41,430 nt of DNA from Rickettsia sp. GTDB taxonomy: Bacteria; Pseudomonadota; Alphaproteobacteria; Rickettsiales; Rickettsiaceae. A model generated the notes under the pieces. That model was not told where the DNA came from, made no database searches, and worked only from the letters and a program-made list of their open reading frames with translations. Shown piece after piece: positions 18,608 to 27,938 of the stretch. Both the position numbers and the translations under genes were made by a program. The stretch is from assembly GCA_023269695.1 (NCBI GenBank), contig JAHFPS010000010.1, positions 1 through 41,430 of the forward strand, read 5' to 3'. Position 1 is the stretch's first letter; every line of letters begins with the position of its first letter.

Positions 18608-18700
18608 GTTATAGCCAATCCGATTAGTATCTATCCATAGCAATCCTGTTTGTGTTACCCTTGCGAAAGTAGAGGATCTTATATTCCCGAACTGGAGTTA
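18608..18700. repeat. Decayed family A/B remnant
   Basis: TATAGCCAATCCGATTAGT resembles an A end. It is followed by GTGTTACCCTTGCGAAAGTAG and ATATTCCCG, which resemble a mutated B unit. No complete arms remain. Confidence 0.45.
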
Positions 18701-18714
18701 TTATAACTTTTAAA

Positions 18715-19503
18715 TTACCATGATCTAGAAGGTCTTGTTTTATTTATTCGTGAAATTATATAGAATAAACAATAAACGATGGTATTTATTACAGTAATTA
18801 TTGGTGTAATTGGTACATCAAGATATAATGATGCTGTTAAACCAAGGAAATTTACAATTAAAGATACGATAACTGAATTGATAATCATTTGAGCAGGGTT
18901 ACTAGAAATCATCCTAGCCGTCATGGCTGGAATTAGCAAGATACTAGTGACGAGCAGTACCCCAACAATTTTAATGGTCGAGAATACTGATAAAGATAAA
19001 AGTAACAAAAATGCCAATTCAATTGTTCTTACTTTTATCCCTTTAATTTGGGCAATATCTCTATTAATTACAATTAAAATAATTTGACGGTAGAAATAGC
19101 AAATGAAAAAAATAACGGACACAAATATGATTGATAAAATTAATATATCATTTAAAGAGGTAGATAAAATATCACCAAATAATAGACTAGTAATCTTAAT
19201 TTGTAGTGGGTACATATAACTTACTACCAAAGCCAAAGATAACATAAAATTTGATACCAAGATCACCACACTACTGCTACCTGATCTATTTTTTAGGGTG
19301 AATACTAAGATAGCAAAAATAATAGCGACAATTAATCCTGAATAAACAACAGGCAAATGGATAAGAATACTAATACTTCCAGCCAGTAAACTAGCATGTG
19401 ACAGACCATCACCAAAATAAATATATTTTTTCCATAAACTTAGACAACCAAGAGGAGCAAAAATTAAACTGATTAGAATTATAGTTAATATTATTAGAGT
19501 CAT
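18715..19503 (-). CDS. znuB: Zinc/manganese ABC transporter permease, ZnuB-like
   Basis: 262 residues with about eight transmembrane segments. LIFAPLGCLSLWKKYIYFGD and GLSHASLLAG are the signature of the ABC-3 metal permease family. GVLLVTSILLIPAMTARMIS near residue 180 is the conserved cytoplasmic loop contacting the ATPase. The ATPase (ZnuC) and binding protein (ZnuA) are not in the window. Zinc is the likely substrate from the rickettsial context; manganese cannot be excluded. Confidence 0.88.
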   Translation of the reverse strand: MTLIILTIILISLIFAPLGCLSLWKKYIYFGDGLSHASLLAGSISILIHLPVVYSGLIVAIIFAILVFTLKNRSGSSSVVILVSNFMLSLALVVSYMYPLQIKITSLLFGDILSTSLNDILILSIIFVSVIFFICYFYRQIILIVINRDIAQIKGIKVRTIELAFLLLLSLSVFSTIKIVGVLLVTSILLIPAMTARMISSNPAQMIINSVIVSLIVNFLGLTASLYLDVPITPIITVINTIVYCLFYIISRINKTRPSRSW

Positions 19504-19587
19504 TTAATACGATTTTTAATAAATAAATTGAGAATAGCACTTAGTGCTTAATTATTTTTGTGGTATATATTATTAGTATATACGCAA

Positions 19588-19703
19588 ATGATTTGGAGAA
19601 TTGGATTTGAAAATGAGGGGCGAGTACACGCAGCGTACATGAGGTACGTGAGTATGCGAGTCCCTGATATTTTCAAAAAACAATTCTTCAAAGCAGAAGC
19701 GTA
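19588..19703. repeat. Palindromic element, family E
   Basis: TTTGGAGAATTGGATTTGAA on the left is an imperfect inverted repeat of the right end (TTTTCAAAAAACAATTCTTC). The inside carries GCAGCGTACATGAGGTACGT, a motif shared in diverged form with 23600-23635 and 33013-33036. It sits just before ubiG and limits the promoter to the last 30 bases or to the element itself. Confidence 0.6.
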
Positions 19704-19731
19704 TAAGCAATTTTATAACCAGTAAGGGAAT

Positions 19732-20475
19732 ATGTCTACAAAATCTTCTATTAATCAAATAGAGCTAGAAAAATTTAGTAAGATTTCTAGCCAATGGTGG
19801 CAGAAAGATGGAGAATTTAAAATTCTTCATCAAATAAATCCAATTCGTATTGGTTACATAGTAGATAAGATAAAAGATCATTTTAACGTGCAGGATGACA
19901 TATTACCTTGTTCAAATTTAGAAATTCTAGACGTAGGATGTGGTGGGGGATTAATTACCTCTCCTCTCTGTAAACTAAATGGTATAGTCACGGGTATAGA
20001 TGCACTGCAAAGTAATATCGATGTTGCAGCACAATATGCATCATCCCAAAGTTTGAATATACAATATCTTAAATCAACTATTGAGGAATTAGTACACTCA
20101 GATGATTTAAATAAGAAGAAATATGATGTGGTGCTGTGTTTAGAAGTCATAGAACATATCGATAATCCTAGTGATTTTGTAAAAAACCTGGCGAGTTTAG
20201 TAAAACCAGATGGCATGATTATAATTTCAACGATTAATCGTACGGTAAAATCCTATATGCTAGCTATTTTGATGGCAGAATATGTACTTAATTGGGTACC
20301 CAAAAACACCCACGATCATAGTAAATTTCTTAAGCCATCGGAAATTTACTCGATGTTTAATGACAATAACATCGATCTTAAAGAACTCAAGGGCTTAACT
20401 TATAATATCATCAATGGACGTTGGCAGTTGAGTGATGATATAGATGTAAATTATTTTGCTTACTTAACTAAATAA
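19732..20475 (+). CDS. ubiG: Ubiquinone biosynthesis O-methyltransferase UbiG
   Basis: 247 residues. WWQKDGEFKILHQINPIRIGYI is split across the N-terminus in the way typical of UbiG. The SAM-binding motif is LEILDVGCGGGLITSPL, with a post-I acidic GIDA and VVLCLEVIEHI. It carries out both O-methylations of the ubiquinone ring, at the membrane. GGGA precedes the ATG. It is followed by gltX after 8 bases, so the two are probably cotranscribed. Confidence 0.95.
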   Translation: MSTKSSINQIELEKFSKISSQWWQKDGEFKILHQINPIRIGYIVDKIKDHFNVQDDILPCSNLEILDVGCGGGLITSPLCKLNGIVTGIDALQSNIDVAAQYASSQSLNIQYLKSTIEELVHSDDLNKKKYDVVLCLEVIEHIDNPSDFVKNLASLVKPDGMIIISTINRTVKSYMLAILMAEYVLNWVPKNTHDHSKFLKPSEIYSMFNDNNIDLKELKGLTYNIINGRWQLSDDIDVNYFAYLTK

Positions 20476-20483
20476 AGGAAAAT

Positions 20484-21884
20484 ATGACTGTAATTACTAG
20501 ATTCGCTCCATCTCCTACTGGCTTCCTGCATATTGGTGGGGCAAGGACGGCATTATTTAATTATTTATTTGCCAAACACCATAATGGCAAATTTTTGTTG
20601 CGAATTGAAGATACTGATCAAGCAAGATCAACTGAAGATGCTGTAGATGCTATATTTTCCGGCTTGAAATGGCTTGGTTTAAACTGGGATGGAGAAGTAC
20701 TTTTCCAGTCTAAGAGAAATGATTTATACAAAAAAGCTGCTCTGAAATTACTCGATGAGGGAAAAGCTTATTATTGCTTTACCTCTCAAGAGGAAATAGA
20801 TAGGCAGCGAGACAATGCCATAGCTAATAAACAACATTTTTTGTTCCAAAGTCCTTGGCGGGATGTACTACCTTCTAATTCGCAGGAGCAGAAGAGTAGA
20901 GCAGTGATCCGCTTGAAAGCTCCAAGAGTTGGTCATACCGTTATCCATGATGCTTTGCAAGGGGATGTTACTATTGAAAATTCGCACCTTGATGATATGG
21001 TATTGTTACGTAGCGATGGTACTGCTACCTATATGTTAGCGGTAGTGGTGGATGATCACGATATGCAGATTAGCCATATTATCAGGGGGGATGACCATTT
21101 AACTAATGCTGCTCGTCAAATCCTACTTTATCAAGCTTTTGGTTGGTCTGTGCCTCATATGGTACATATACCGTTAATACATGGAGATGATGGGGCAAAA
21201 TTATCTAAAAGACACGGGGCTCTTGGAGTGAACGCCTATCAAGATATGGGTTATTTACCTGAGAGTTTGTGTAATTATTTACTAAGGCTAGGGTGGAGTC
21301 ATAAGGATGATGAGATTATTTCAAGACAACAAGCTATAGAATGGTTTGATATTGATGGGCTTGGTAAGTCACCAGCTCGTCTTGATTTTGCTAAAATGGA
21401 TAGTTTAAACTCTCATTATTTACGTCTGCTCGACGATCAAACATTAACAGAAATGACTTGTCAGAGTTTACCAGAAAATTATCAAGTTACTGAGAAAGAG
21501 AAGGAATATATTCACCAAGCAATGCCAAATTTGAAAATAAGAAGTACTAATTTAGTCGAATTAGCAAAACTAGCTAGGATTTATTTGATTAATATTCCTA
21601 TTATCTATTCTGAAGAAGCTAAAGAGCTAATCAATAATTGTAACAAAAATTTGCTGGGTCAGGTTATTCAGGAATTAGAGAATTTACCAAATTTTGATAA
21701 AGACTCAATTCAAATGAAATTTAAAGAAATAGCCAAGAATAATAATATTAAACTTGCAGATATCATGCAGTCTATTAGACCTTTAATGACAGGCATGACT
21801 ACTTCCCCAAGTGTTTTTGAGATTATCGCCATAATTGGTAAAGAAAATGCTATTGCTAGGTTGCAATGTACTCAAATGATTTAA
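20484..21884 (+). CDS. gltX: Glutamyl-tRNA synthetase
   Basis: 466 residues. The class I motifs are APSPTGFLHIGGARTALFNY (about residues 8-27) and KLSKRHGA (about 240). Many alphaproteobacteria, including Rickettsia, carry two GltX copies, one often charging tRNA-Gln with glutamate for later amidation; which copy this is cannot be settled by eye. AAAGGAAA precedes the ATG. The 3' end overlaps the DUF6314 gene by 19 bases. Confidence 0.95.
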   Translation: MTVITRFAPSPTGFLHIGGARTALFNYLFAKHHNGKFLLRIEDTDQARSTEDAVDAIFSGLKWLGLNWDGEVLFQSKRNDLYKKAALKLLDEGKAYYCFTSQEEIDRQRDNAIANKQHFLFQSPWRDVLPSNSQEQKSRAVIRLKAPRVGHTVIHDALQGDVTIENSHLDDMVLLRSDGTATYMLAVVVDDHDMQISHIIRGDDHLTNAARQILLYQAFGWSVPHMVHIPLIHGDDGAKLSKRHGALGVNAYQDMGYLPESLCNYLLRLGWSHKDDEIISRQQAIEWFDIDGLGKSPARLDFAKMDSLNSHYLRLLDDQTLTEMTCQSLPENYQVTEKEKEYIHQAMPNLKIRSTNLVELAKLARIYLINIPIIYSEEAKELINNCNKNLLGQVIQELENLPNFDKDSIQMKFKEIAKNNNIKLADIMQSIRPLMTGMTTSPSVFEIIAIIGKENAIARLQCTQMI

Positions 21885-22387
21885 TAGCTAATCAATATCG
21901 ACGGCAACTCTTGAAAGGCAGTGAAGAGTATATATTTTACAACCTAGTTGGAACTTATGCTATTACAAGAATTTTGGGCAATTATGGCACAGCTAAAGGA
22001 ATTGCTTATTTTATAGAGGATAAAGAACATCTATACTCAAAACATCCGTGCATATTATATCGAGAGGAACTTGATGTTAACTATCACGGTAATATCAATA
22101 AGGTAAGAGCCTTTAAGGAATATCTATACTCTTTAGAGCAAAACAAAATTTTAAAATATTTTGTTAACGAGAATAACAATGCTTTATTTTACCAAATGCA
22201 TTTTATCTCGAGTACTCCTTGCCAGGCTGAAGCTATACATCAATGTAACTTGGATATTTATCAAGCTAGTTACATATTCTTGAATGAAGATTATTTTGAA
22301 CTGAGTTATAAGATTTCAGGTCCTAATAAAGATTATACAATAAAAACTAGTTTTACTAGAATATTCACTCCTTTACTTTATAGCTAA
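21866..22387 (+). CDS. DUF6314-like small protein
   Basis: 173 residues. An N-terminal GTYAITRILGNYGTAKGIAYF, an early YREEL, a central QCNLDIYQASYIF and a C-terminal SGPNKDYTIKTSFTRI reproduce the pattern of the DUF6314 family, probably a lipocalin-like beta barrel. Function is unknown. It overlaps gltX, so it is coupled to it. The last two codons and the TAA stop (TATAGCTAA) are the end of a family A repeat, so the original C-terminus has been replaced or cut there. Confidence 0.7.
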   Translation: MYSNDLIANQYRRQLLKGSEEYIFYNLVGTYAITRILGNYGTAKGIAYFIEDKEHLYSKHPCILYREELDVNYHGNINKVRAFKEYLYSLEQNKILKYFVNENNNALFYQMHFISSTPCQAEAIHQCNLDIYQASYIFLNEDYFELSYKISGPNKDYTIKTSFTRIFTPLLYS

Positions 22388-22526
22388 CCAGACTAGCATT
22401 TAGCCATAGTAAACTGGAGTCATTGCGAGGAGCCACTTTAATGGCGACGAAGCAATCCAAAAATAGTGGATTGCCACTACACTCACGTGGTCTCGCAATG
22501 ACGGAATAATACTAACCGGAACTATA
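22379..22526. repeat. Family A element supplying the DUF6314 stop codon
   Basis: It starts TATAGCTAACCAGACTAGC inside the end of the coding region. The core runs from GAGTCATTGCGAGGAGCC to GTCTCGCAATGACGG, and it ends near ACTAACCGGAACTATA. Confidence 0.85.
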
Positions 22527-22564
22527 AAGAATATCCTTTAAAGTATGGGAGAAATTTGCGTGAG

Positions 22565-23299
22565 CTAGTTTCTTCTATTGCCAAAGAATCTTAGAAGATA
22601 TAGGAACAAGTTGATAAAGTCTAAATATAAGCTAAAAGCAGCCATTATAGACATTTTCTGTCCTAATTCTCCACCGCCAGACATAAAATACATCGACTTA
22701 ATTTTTTGAGTATCCCATGCAATAAGACCCATAAATACAGCAACCCCAATTAGAGATGTTGCAAAATATATAGCTGAACTTTGTAAAAACAAGTTGACCA
22801 ATGACACAATGAGAAGACCAAATAATCCCATAACAACAAATGATCCCATTGACGTCAAATCTCTATTTGTACTGTATCCATAAAGACTCATTGCCCCAAA
22901 GACAGATGAGCAGATGAAGAAAGTCCGAGCAATTGACTCTCCTGTATAGATAAGCCCAAGAGATGCTAGAGACATACCAGTTAAAGCAGCATAAACCCAG
23001 AACAACACTTTAGTAGTATCTAAGCTCATCTTGCCGAACCCCATAAAGAAGTACAAAGCAATTCCCACAGGAGAAATCATCACCAACGTTCCTAAACCAG
23101 TATTGCCCATAAATTGTCCATTTGGTCCAATCTGAAATAAAAGTCTAGCTAATGGCTCAAATGATATAGTAGCAAGAGCTGTTACTCCAGTTAGCACAAG
23201 AGCTAAAGCCATATAATTATAGACTTTCAGCATGTATTCTCTCAGTCCCGCATCATATGTTTTCTGAGTGGCAGTAAAAGTTTTTGTATAATCAACCAT
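22565..23299 (-). CDS. Bax inhibitor-1 (YccA/BI-1) family membrane protein
   Basis: About 244 residues starting MVDYTKTFTATQKTYDAGLR. Seven hydrophobic segments follow, including ALALVLTGVTALATI and a C-terminal LYLDFINLFLYLLRFFG, the family signature. BI-1 proteins are inner-membrane proteins linked to quality control and ion leak. The start at 23299 is preferred because GGGG lies at the right distance; ATG at 23311 is also possible. The frame stays open to 23494 only because a family A repeat lies upstream and is probably not translated. Confidence 0.9.
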   Translation of the reverse strand: MVDYTKTFTATQKTYDAGLREYMLKVYNYMALALVLTGVTALATISFEPLARLLFQIGPNGQFMGNTGLGTLVMISPVGIALYFFMGFGKMSLDTTKVLFWVYAALTGMSLASLGLIYTGESIARTFFICSSVFGAMSLYGYSTNRDLTSMGSFVVMGLFGLLIVSLVNLFLQSSAIYFATSLIGVAVFMGLIAWDTQKIKSMYFMSGGGELGQKMSIMAAFSLYLDFINLFLYLLRFFGNRRN

Positions 23300-23425
23300 A
23301 AGAAACCCCATGAATATGTTGTTATTTATATTATATAGTATAGGATGCAAACCTTTTATTTTCAAGAAGAAAATTCTAAAATATGTCGATAACAAGGTAA
23401 AATAAACACTATAGCAAAATTTTAC

Positions 23426-23746
23426 TATAGCTAACCCGACTAACATTACTCCATCATTGCGAGGAGCCATTTCAGTGGCGACGAAGCAATCCATTTTTGT
23501 GTCATCCCTGCGAAAGTAGGGATCTTAGATTCCCGCCGTTGCTAAGAATAGACTTCCTGCATAAATCAATCTAGTTGGTGATTTTGTCGTCGAAACTTGC
23601 CTCCGTTCCTCACGTACGTCTATGTACGCTGCGGTACTCGGCTTCGTTTCTCCTAAAAATCTCTCAACTATTTTTGACTTATGCAGGAAGTCTAATGACA
23701 ACTTACGATTGCTTCGTCGCTGCATCGCAGCTTCTTGCAATGACGG
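23426..23746. repeat. Family A element holding a B unit that is itself interrupted
   Basis: It starts TATAGCTAACCCGACTAAC, with an A core from about 23452. A B unit begins near 23500 (GTCATCCCTGCGAAAG). It is broken by a separate palindromic element at 23551-23692 and resumes with AATGACAACTTA, then the A right arm ends CTTGCAATGACGG. Bases 23747-23801 show nothing recognisable. Confidence 0.75.
23551..23692. mobile_element. MITE-like palindromic element flanked by TA
   Basis: GACTTCCTGCATAA at the left is the exact inverse of TTATGCAGGAAGTC except for one C at the right. TA flanks both sides (23549-23550 and 23693-23694), fitting insertion at a TA target, as for IS630/mariner-type elements. 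The inside carries the GTACGCTGCGG motif also seen at 19615-19670 and near 33013. No coding capacity. Confidence 0.65.
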
Positions 23747-23801
23747 TGGTGTCCTTGCTGACAAAATATTTGAGGGTAATGCTAAGTGATAATAGGGGCT
23801 A

Positions 23802-24137
23802 TTACCATGCATTCTCAATAATAATTGGTATACTGTAAGGTTTAATAATTATTAGATCAAATCTAACATGATAATTTTGGTATTTTGGGTTAGTGCTTAA
23901 AAATATACTTGCAGATCTTTTTATTCTCATTTGTTGATGGGTTGATAATATTCTATCATCAACATCAGAACGCCTTGCTTTTACTTCTATAAAAACAAGT
24001 TGTTTGCCACGCAGGGCAATAATATCAATCTCACCAACATAATATCTTTTACGGTGATAGAGAATTTGATACAATTTTATTTTATAAATAATAATAGCTA
24101 CATATTCAGCTATTAAGCCAAGTGTAATTTTTTTCAT
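23802..24137 (-). CDS. YraN/UPF0102 family nuclease-like protein
   Basis: 111 residues. GEIDIIALRGKQLVFIEVKA carries the acidic residues and E-x-K of the restriction-endonuclease-like fold typical of YraN, and the N-terminal GLIAEYVA fits the family. The role in bacteria is not established; DNA repair or recombination is often suspected. It follows the MFS gene by 6 bases, on the same strand. Confidence 0.88.
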   Translation of the reverse strand: MKKITLGLIAEYVAIIIYKIKLYQILYHRKRYYVGEIDIIALRGKQLVFIEVKARRSDVDDRILSTHQQMRIKRSASIFLSTNPKYQNYHVRFDLIIIKPYSIPIIIENAW

Positions 24138-24143
24138 AATGTA

Positions 24144-25304
24144 TTAATTGACGTGAAATCTATATAATTTTCGTTTAAAAAAATACCAGGAATAATAAAG
24201 TACAAAAGTTCCAACAACGCTATATGTAGAAAATAGAAAACCTTGTCCATCATAGAGTCCATGGGATATATAAGAAGATAAAGCTCCAGAATAAATACCA
24301 ATAGCACACATAGTGAAATATATTGCCAGTGCGGTTCTCAAATCTTGTGCTTCAAATTTACCGGATAATATTAATATATTACAAATAAAAATAGCACATA
24401 AACATACACCAATTGTAGAAAGGAGATAGATGTTACCTATTAAAGTGACTCCATAATATGGTAAAAGAATAAAACTGGCTAAGAGGATAATCATCAATAT
24501 TAAATTAGCAAGATATTTGTTGATAATTTTTAATGATAAAACAACAGGTGATATCAAGAAAAATATACTTATAAGAGTATAATGGGTAATAGTGTCTATC
24601 TTTGATACAGGGAAGTGTTTCTCTAAAGCAAATTCTTCATAATACCACAATATATCAAAAGTAATGTAAGATACCATAAAGCCTGTTAGAACCTGTAATT
24701 CTATATTCTCAATTAAGAATGAAAATCTAGAAACTGAAGTTGTATTTTTGTTAATATTCTCTCTTTGTAAGCAAGTTATAATAATGAAACTATAAAGTAA
24801 TGTGCATAATAATAACCCATTTATCGCTGATTCTAGAAACTCGGTTAGTAAATCAACGGTAAACTGTCCAGCTATCCATAACAAAGAAAAGATAATAAGA
24901 GCAAAATATTTATAGTATTTATAGTTATTGGTTAACTCCACTATTTTGATGATAGTTGTGGTTATGTAAGTGTAGTAGGCAGATGCCATTACAATAAAAT
25001 TGATTTTAAGGAGGGTGTAATCCTTAATCATAATTAGGTTTAATATACCTACTATAAGTAAGATTAGACTAACAATGGTAGTCTTGTTATCACTAATTTT
25101 ATTAATTAATGGAGTTAAGAATAAACCAGCTATTATATAACCTAACATTTCGATTGATTCGATATGGTCTAGCTGTTCTCCAGATAAGCCTTTACTTACT
25201 AGAAAATCTGGTATTACTAGTGCATTGATGTAAGTAATACATGCAAAAAGAAATACACTAATAAACAATAGCAAAGCTGTTTTTAAATGATTATTTCTGG
25301 TCAT
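24144..25304 (-). CDS. Major facilitator superfamily-type transporter
   Basis: 386 residues with about twelve predicted transmembrane segments in two halves. The loop between segments 2 and 3 (PLINKISDNKTTI) has the MFS-type position with an acidic residue, though the classical G-x-x-x-D-R-x-x-R is weak. Substrate unknown. Rickettsiaceae carry many MFS proteins for importing host metabolites, but nothing here points to one. It is upstream of yraN in a likely two-gene operon. Confidence 0.75.
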   Translation of the reverse strand: MTRNNHLKTALLLFISVFLFACITYINALVIPDFLVSKGLSGEQLDHIESIEMLGYIIAGLFLTPLINKISDNKTTIVSLILLIVGILNLIMIKDYTLLKINFIVMASAYYTYITTTIIKIVELTNNYKYYKYFALIIFSLLWIAGQFTVDLLTEFLESAINGLLLCTLLYSFIIITCLQRENINKNTTSVSRFSFLIENIELQVLTGFMVSYITFDILWYYEEFALEKHFPVSKIDTITHYTLISIFFLISPVVLSLKIINKYLANLILMIILLASFILLPYYGVTLIGNIYLLSTIGVCLCAIFICNILILSGKFEAQDLRTALAIYFTMCAIGIYSGALSSYISHGLYDGQGFLFSTYSVVGTFVLYYSWYFFKRKLYRFHVN

Positions 25305-25497
25305 AAATAATTGTTTGCTAAACTAGATTACATCGTATATAAATTTCTTAATAGAGAGACGTTTAAAAAGTTTGTGTAACCGAAGGTACATTAGCTTATT
25401 CATTAAGATTTGTCTAATTAATTTGTTATTCTATCATGAATAAAATTTAGATATAGAACTGTTTTAAGTTGTAGTTATTTATTAGGTTAGTGTACTT

Positions 25498-25660
25498 AAA
25501 GCTAACCCGACTAGTATTATTCCGTCATTGCAAGTAGTAGCATTGCTACGATGAAGCAATCCAAATCTAATCACTTTCCTGGATTGCTTCGTCACCACTA
25601 AAGTGGCTCCTCGCAATGACACCAGTTTACTACGGCTAAATGCTAATCGGGTTAGCTATA
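25498..25660. repeat. Family A palindromic element
   Basis: It is the simplest complete copy in the window: the left end (AGCTAACCCGACTAGTATTA) is the inverse of the right end (TAAATGCTAATCGGGTTAGCT), with CGTCATTGCAAG and GCTCCTCGCAATGAC core arms. It lies in the 25305-25790 gap between divergent MFS and rne genes; 25305-25497 shows no further feature. Confidence 0.85.
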
Positions 25661-25709
25661 GTTAAATGTTTTCTCAATTTAAAACTTAATATTTAAGTTT
25701 TAAATTTGT

Positions 25710-25715
25710 TATAAT
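25710..25715 (+). promoter_or_regulatory. Candidate -10 box of rne
   Basis: TATAAT at 25710-25715, 81 bases before the rne start. No good -35 is seen at the usual distance; an AAAACTTA/TAAGTTTT inverted repeat lies just upstream (25681-25701). In this AT-rich sequence the call is weak. Confidence 0.3.
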
Positions 25716-25732
25716 TAAATAGATGTTCTGTA

Positions 25733-25763
25733 ATATTGCTAAGTTTACAGATCTTAGCAATAT
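25733..25763 (+). promoter_or_regulatory. Hairpin in the leader of rne
   Basis: ATATTGCTAAG (25733-25743) pairs exactly with CTTAGCAATAT (25753-25763) around a 9-base loop, 27 bases before the start codon. RNase E of enterobacteria controls its own mRNA through hairpins in its leader. A comparable role here is inference from position only. Confidence 0.5.
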
Positions 25764-25790
25764 ACCTAGAAATTTACGAGTAAAAAATTA

Positions 25791-27938
25791 ATGAATAAGA
25801 AAATTATAGTTGACGCTAACTTTCCTAATGAAACAAGGGTAGTTTTGCTAAATCAGAATAACAATATTGAGGATATTGAATATGAAACGGCAATCAAACA
25901 ACAAAATAAGGGTAATATATATCTTGCAAAAATTATAAGGGTTGAGCCAGCTTTGCAGGCTGCCTTTATAGATTATGGTCCGGACAAGAGTGGATTCTTA
26001 CCTTTCACTGAAATTCATCCATATTATTATAATATACCAGCATCTGATCTTAAATCTTTGCCTTCTCTAAATAAATTACAAGAAATTGCTCTTTCAGATA
26101 TTACCCAAGATGATCTTGTGGAATCTGAAACAAAGAGGAGCTATAATTCGATAATAGATAGTGAAGAAATTGATTTAAATGCTATAGAAAGATTAGTGGA
26201 CGAAAAAATTCAGGTAGAATTTAATTTAGATGTTTTAGATAATGACATTGAAACAATAAATGTTGATAGAAATGATAAAGAGGAAGGTAATAAACAGAAG
26301 CAATATAAAATTCAAGAAGTAATAAAAAAAGGTCAGGTCCTGCTTGTGCAAGTTACCAAGGAGGAAAGAGGTAATAAAGGTGCATCATTTACCACCTTTA
26401 TTTCTCTTGCTGGAAAGTACTGTGTTCTAATGCCTAATACTCCTTTGCAGAATGGTGTATCGCGTAAGATATCCAATGCTGATGAACGAAGAAGGCTTAA
26501 GAATATCGTCAGTAAAATAACTGCAAATAATAGTAGTAGTGCATCAAGTATTATAATTCGCACGGCTGGTGCTGGTTGTACTACTTTAGACATAAAAAGA
26601 GATTATGATTATTTAGTAAGATTATGGAATAAAATTAGAGAGAGTACCCTTAAATCTATAGCTCCGTGTTTTATCCATGAAGAAGATGGGCTAATTCAAA
26701 AGGTCATCAGAGATATGTGTGATCATACTGTTAAAGAGTTAATCATACAAGGTAGTGAGTCATATCAAAATGCTGTGAAATTCATGAAGGATATATTACC
26801 TACAGACCTTGGTAAGCTTAAAGAATACAAAAATAAAGTGCCAATTTTTACAAAATTCGTTGTTGAAGAGCAATTATCCAAGCTATATCAACCAGTTTTT
26901 GCTTTACCTTCTGGTGGTTATATAGTAATAAATCCAACAGAAGCACTTATTTCAATTGATGTTAACTCAGGCAGAGCAATTGCTGAAAGAAATATTGAAG
27001 AAACGGCATTAAAAACCAACTTAGAAGCTGCCAGAGAAGTTGCTAGACAAATTAAATTAAGAGATTTATCAGGCTTAGTGGTTATTGATTTTATCGATAT
27101 GTATGATACTAGAAATCGTAGGATTATTGAGAGGTCTTTTAAAGAGTTTCTAAGTCGGGATCGAGCAAGAATTCAAACTGCTAATATTAGCCAATTTGGT
27201 TTGCTTGAAATGTCTCGTCAAAGATTAAGACCATCATTCTTGGAATCAAACTCATCGATTTGTTCATATTGTAACGGCAAGGGACTTGTGAGGGCGGATG
27301 AATCAAATGCTATGTTGATTTTACGTACGGTAGAGAATGAAATTTTTAATGAAAATATCGATTTGGTAAATATTTTTGCTAATATCCATTCCGTTATCTA
27401 TTTGCTAAATAATAAGCGTTCAGAGATATCTCTAATTGAAGAAAAATATAATTTAAAGTTAAGGTTCCACGTTGATCCATCTGCCACCTCTGATAATTAT
27501 TCAATTGAAAAGATAAAATTGCCAAAAAAATCTAGCCATGCTGGGGTTGCTAATAAGCCACTAATTCAAAATCAGTCCTCTAATTATCAAGAAGAAAATA
27601 GTAATAAAGAGCCTATTATTCCAAATCCTAATAAAAAGAAGCAAAAATGGAAAACAGCTGATAAATTAGAAACTAGCAGTGAATTAAATAAAAATTTGGC
27701 AATAAAAATTGATAAAGAGCCAGTTGATTCTAGTCAAGAAGCTAATAAGGTAGTAGTAGATAACGAGTTGGATAATGGAACGAATGGTAATACCATTAAG
27801 TCAAATCGTAAATATATTGATAAAAAATCAAATTATATTCGTCCTACTAGAAGACGTAACTATAATAAAAACAAAGTAGATGAAAATGATAGTGGACAAT
27901 CCCAGGATGGAACTAAACAGGAGGAAGTTAATAGTTGA
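25791..27938 (+). CDS. rne: Ribonuclease E/G
   Basis: 715 residues. The S1 domain begins GNIYLAKIIRVEPALQ and AAFIDYGPDKSGFLPF, then is split by an acidic insert of about 90 residues (roughly 95-170), as in other alphaproteobacterial RNase E. The catalytic DNase-I-like part has ISIDVNSGRA (about 385-395) and VVIDFIDM (about 430), carrying the two metal-binding aspartates. The zinc link is CSYCNGKG (about 490). The last 170 residues are low-complexity and basic (NRKYIDKKSN, RPTRRRNYNK), suitable for RNA binding or degradosome contacts. The stop overlaps the lptE start by 4 bases. Confidence 0.95.
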   Translation: MNKKIIVDANFPNETRVVLLNQNNNIEDIEYETAIKQQNKGNIYLAKIIRVEPALQAAFIDYGPDKSGFLPFTEIHPYYYNIPASDLKSLPSLNKLQEIALSDITQDDLVESETKRSYNSIIDSEEIDLNAIERLVDEKIQVEFNLDVLDNDIETINVDRNDKEEGNKQKQYKIQEVIKKGQVLLVQVTKEERGNKGASFTTFISLAGKYCVLMPNTPLQNGVSRKISNADERRRLKNIVSKITANNSSSASSIIIRTAGAGCTTLDIKRDYDYLVRLWNKIRESTLKSIAPCFIHEEDGLIQKVIRDMCDHTVKELIIQGSESYQNAVKFMKDILPTDLGKLKEYKNKVPIFTKFVVEEQLSKLYQPVFALPSGGYIVINPTEALISIDVNSGRAIAERNIEETALKTNLEAAREVARQIKLRDLSGLVVIDFIDMYDTRNRRIIERSFKEFLSRDRARIQTANISQFGLLEMSRQRLRPSFLESNSSICSYCNGKGLVRADESNAMLILRTVENEIFNENIDLVNIFANIHSVIYLLNNKRSEISLIEEKYNLKLRFHVDPSATSDNYSIEKIKLPKKSSHAGVANKPLIQNQSSNYQEENSNKEPIIPNPNKKKQKWKTADKLETSSELNKNLAIKIDKEPVDSSQEANKVVVDNELDNGTNGNTIKSNRKYIDKKSNYIRPTRRRNYNKNKVDENDSGQSQDGTKQEEVNS

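Noticed and set aside
23300-23494. N-terminal extension of the Bax-inhibitor protein to 309 residues
   Set aside because: The extra part is encoded by a family A arm and AT-rich leader and has no counterpart in the family; the start at 23299 fits better.
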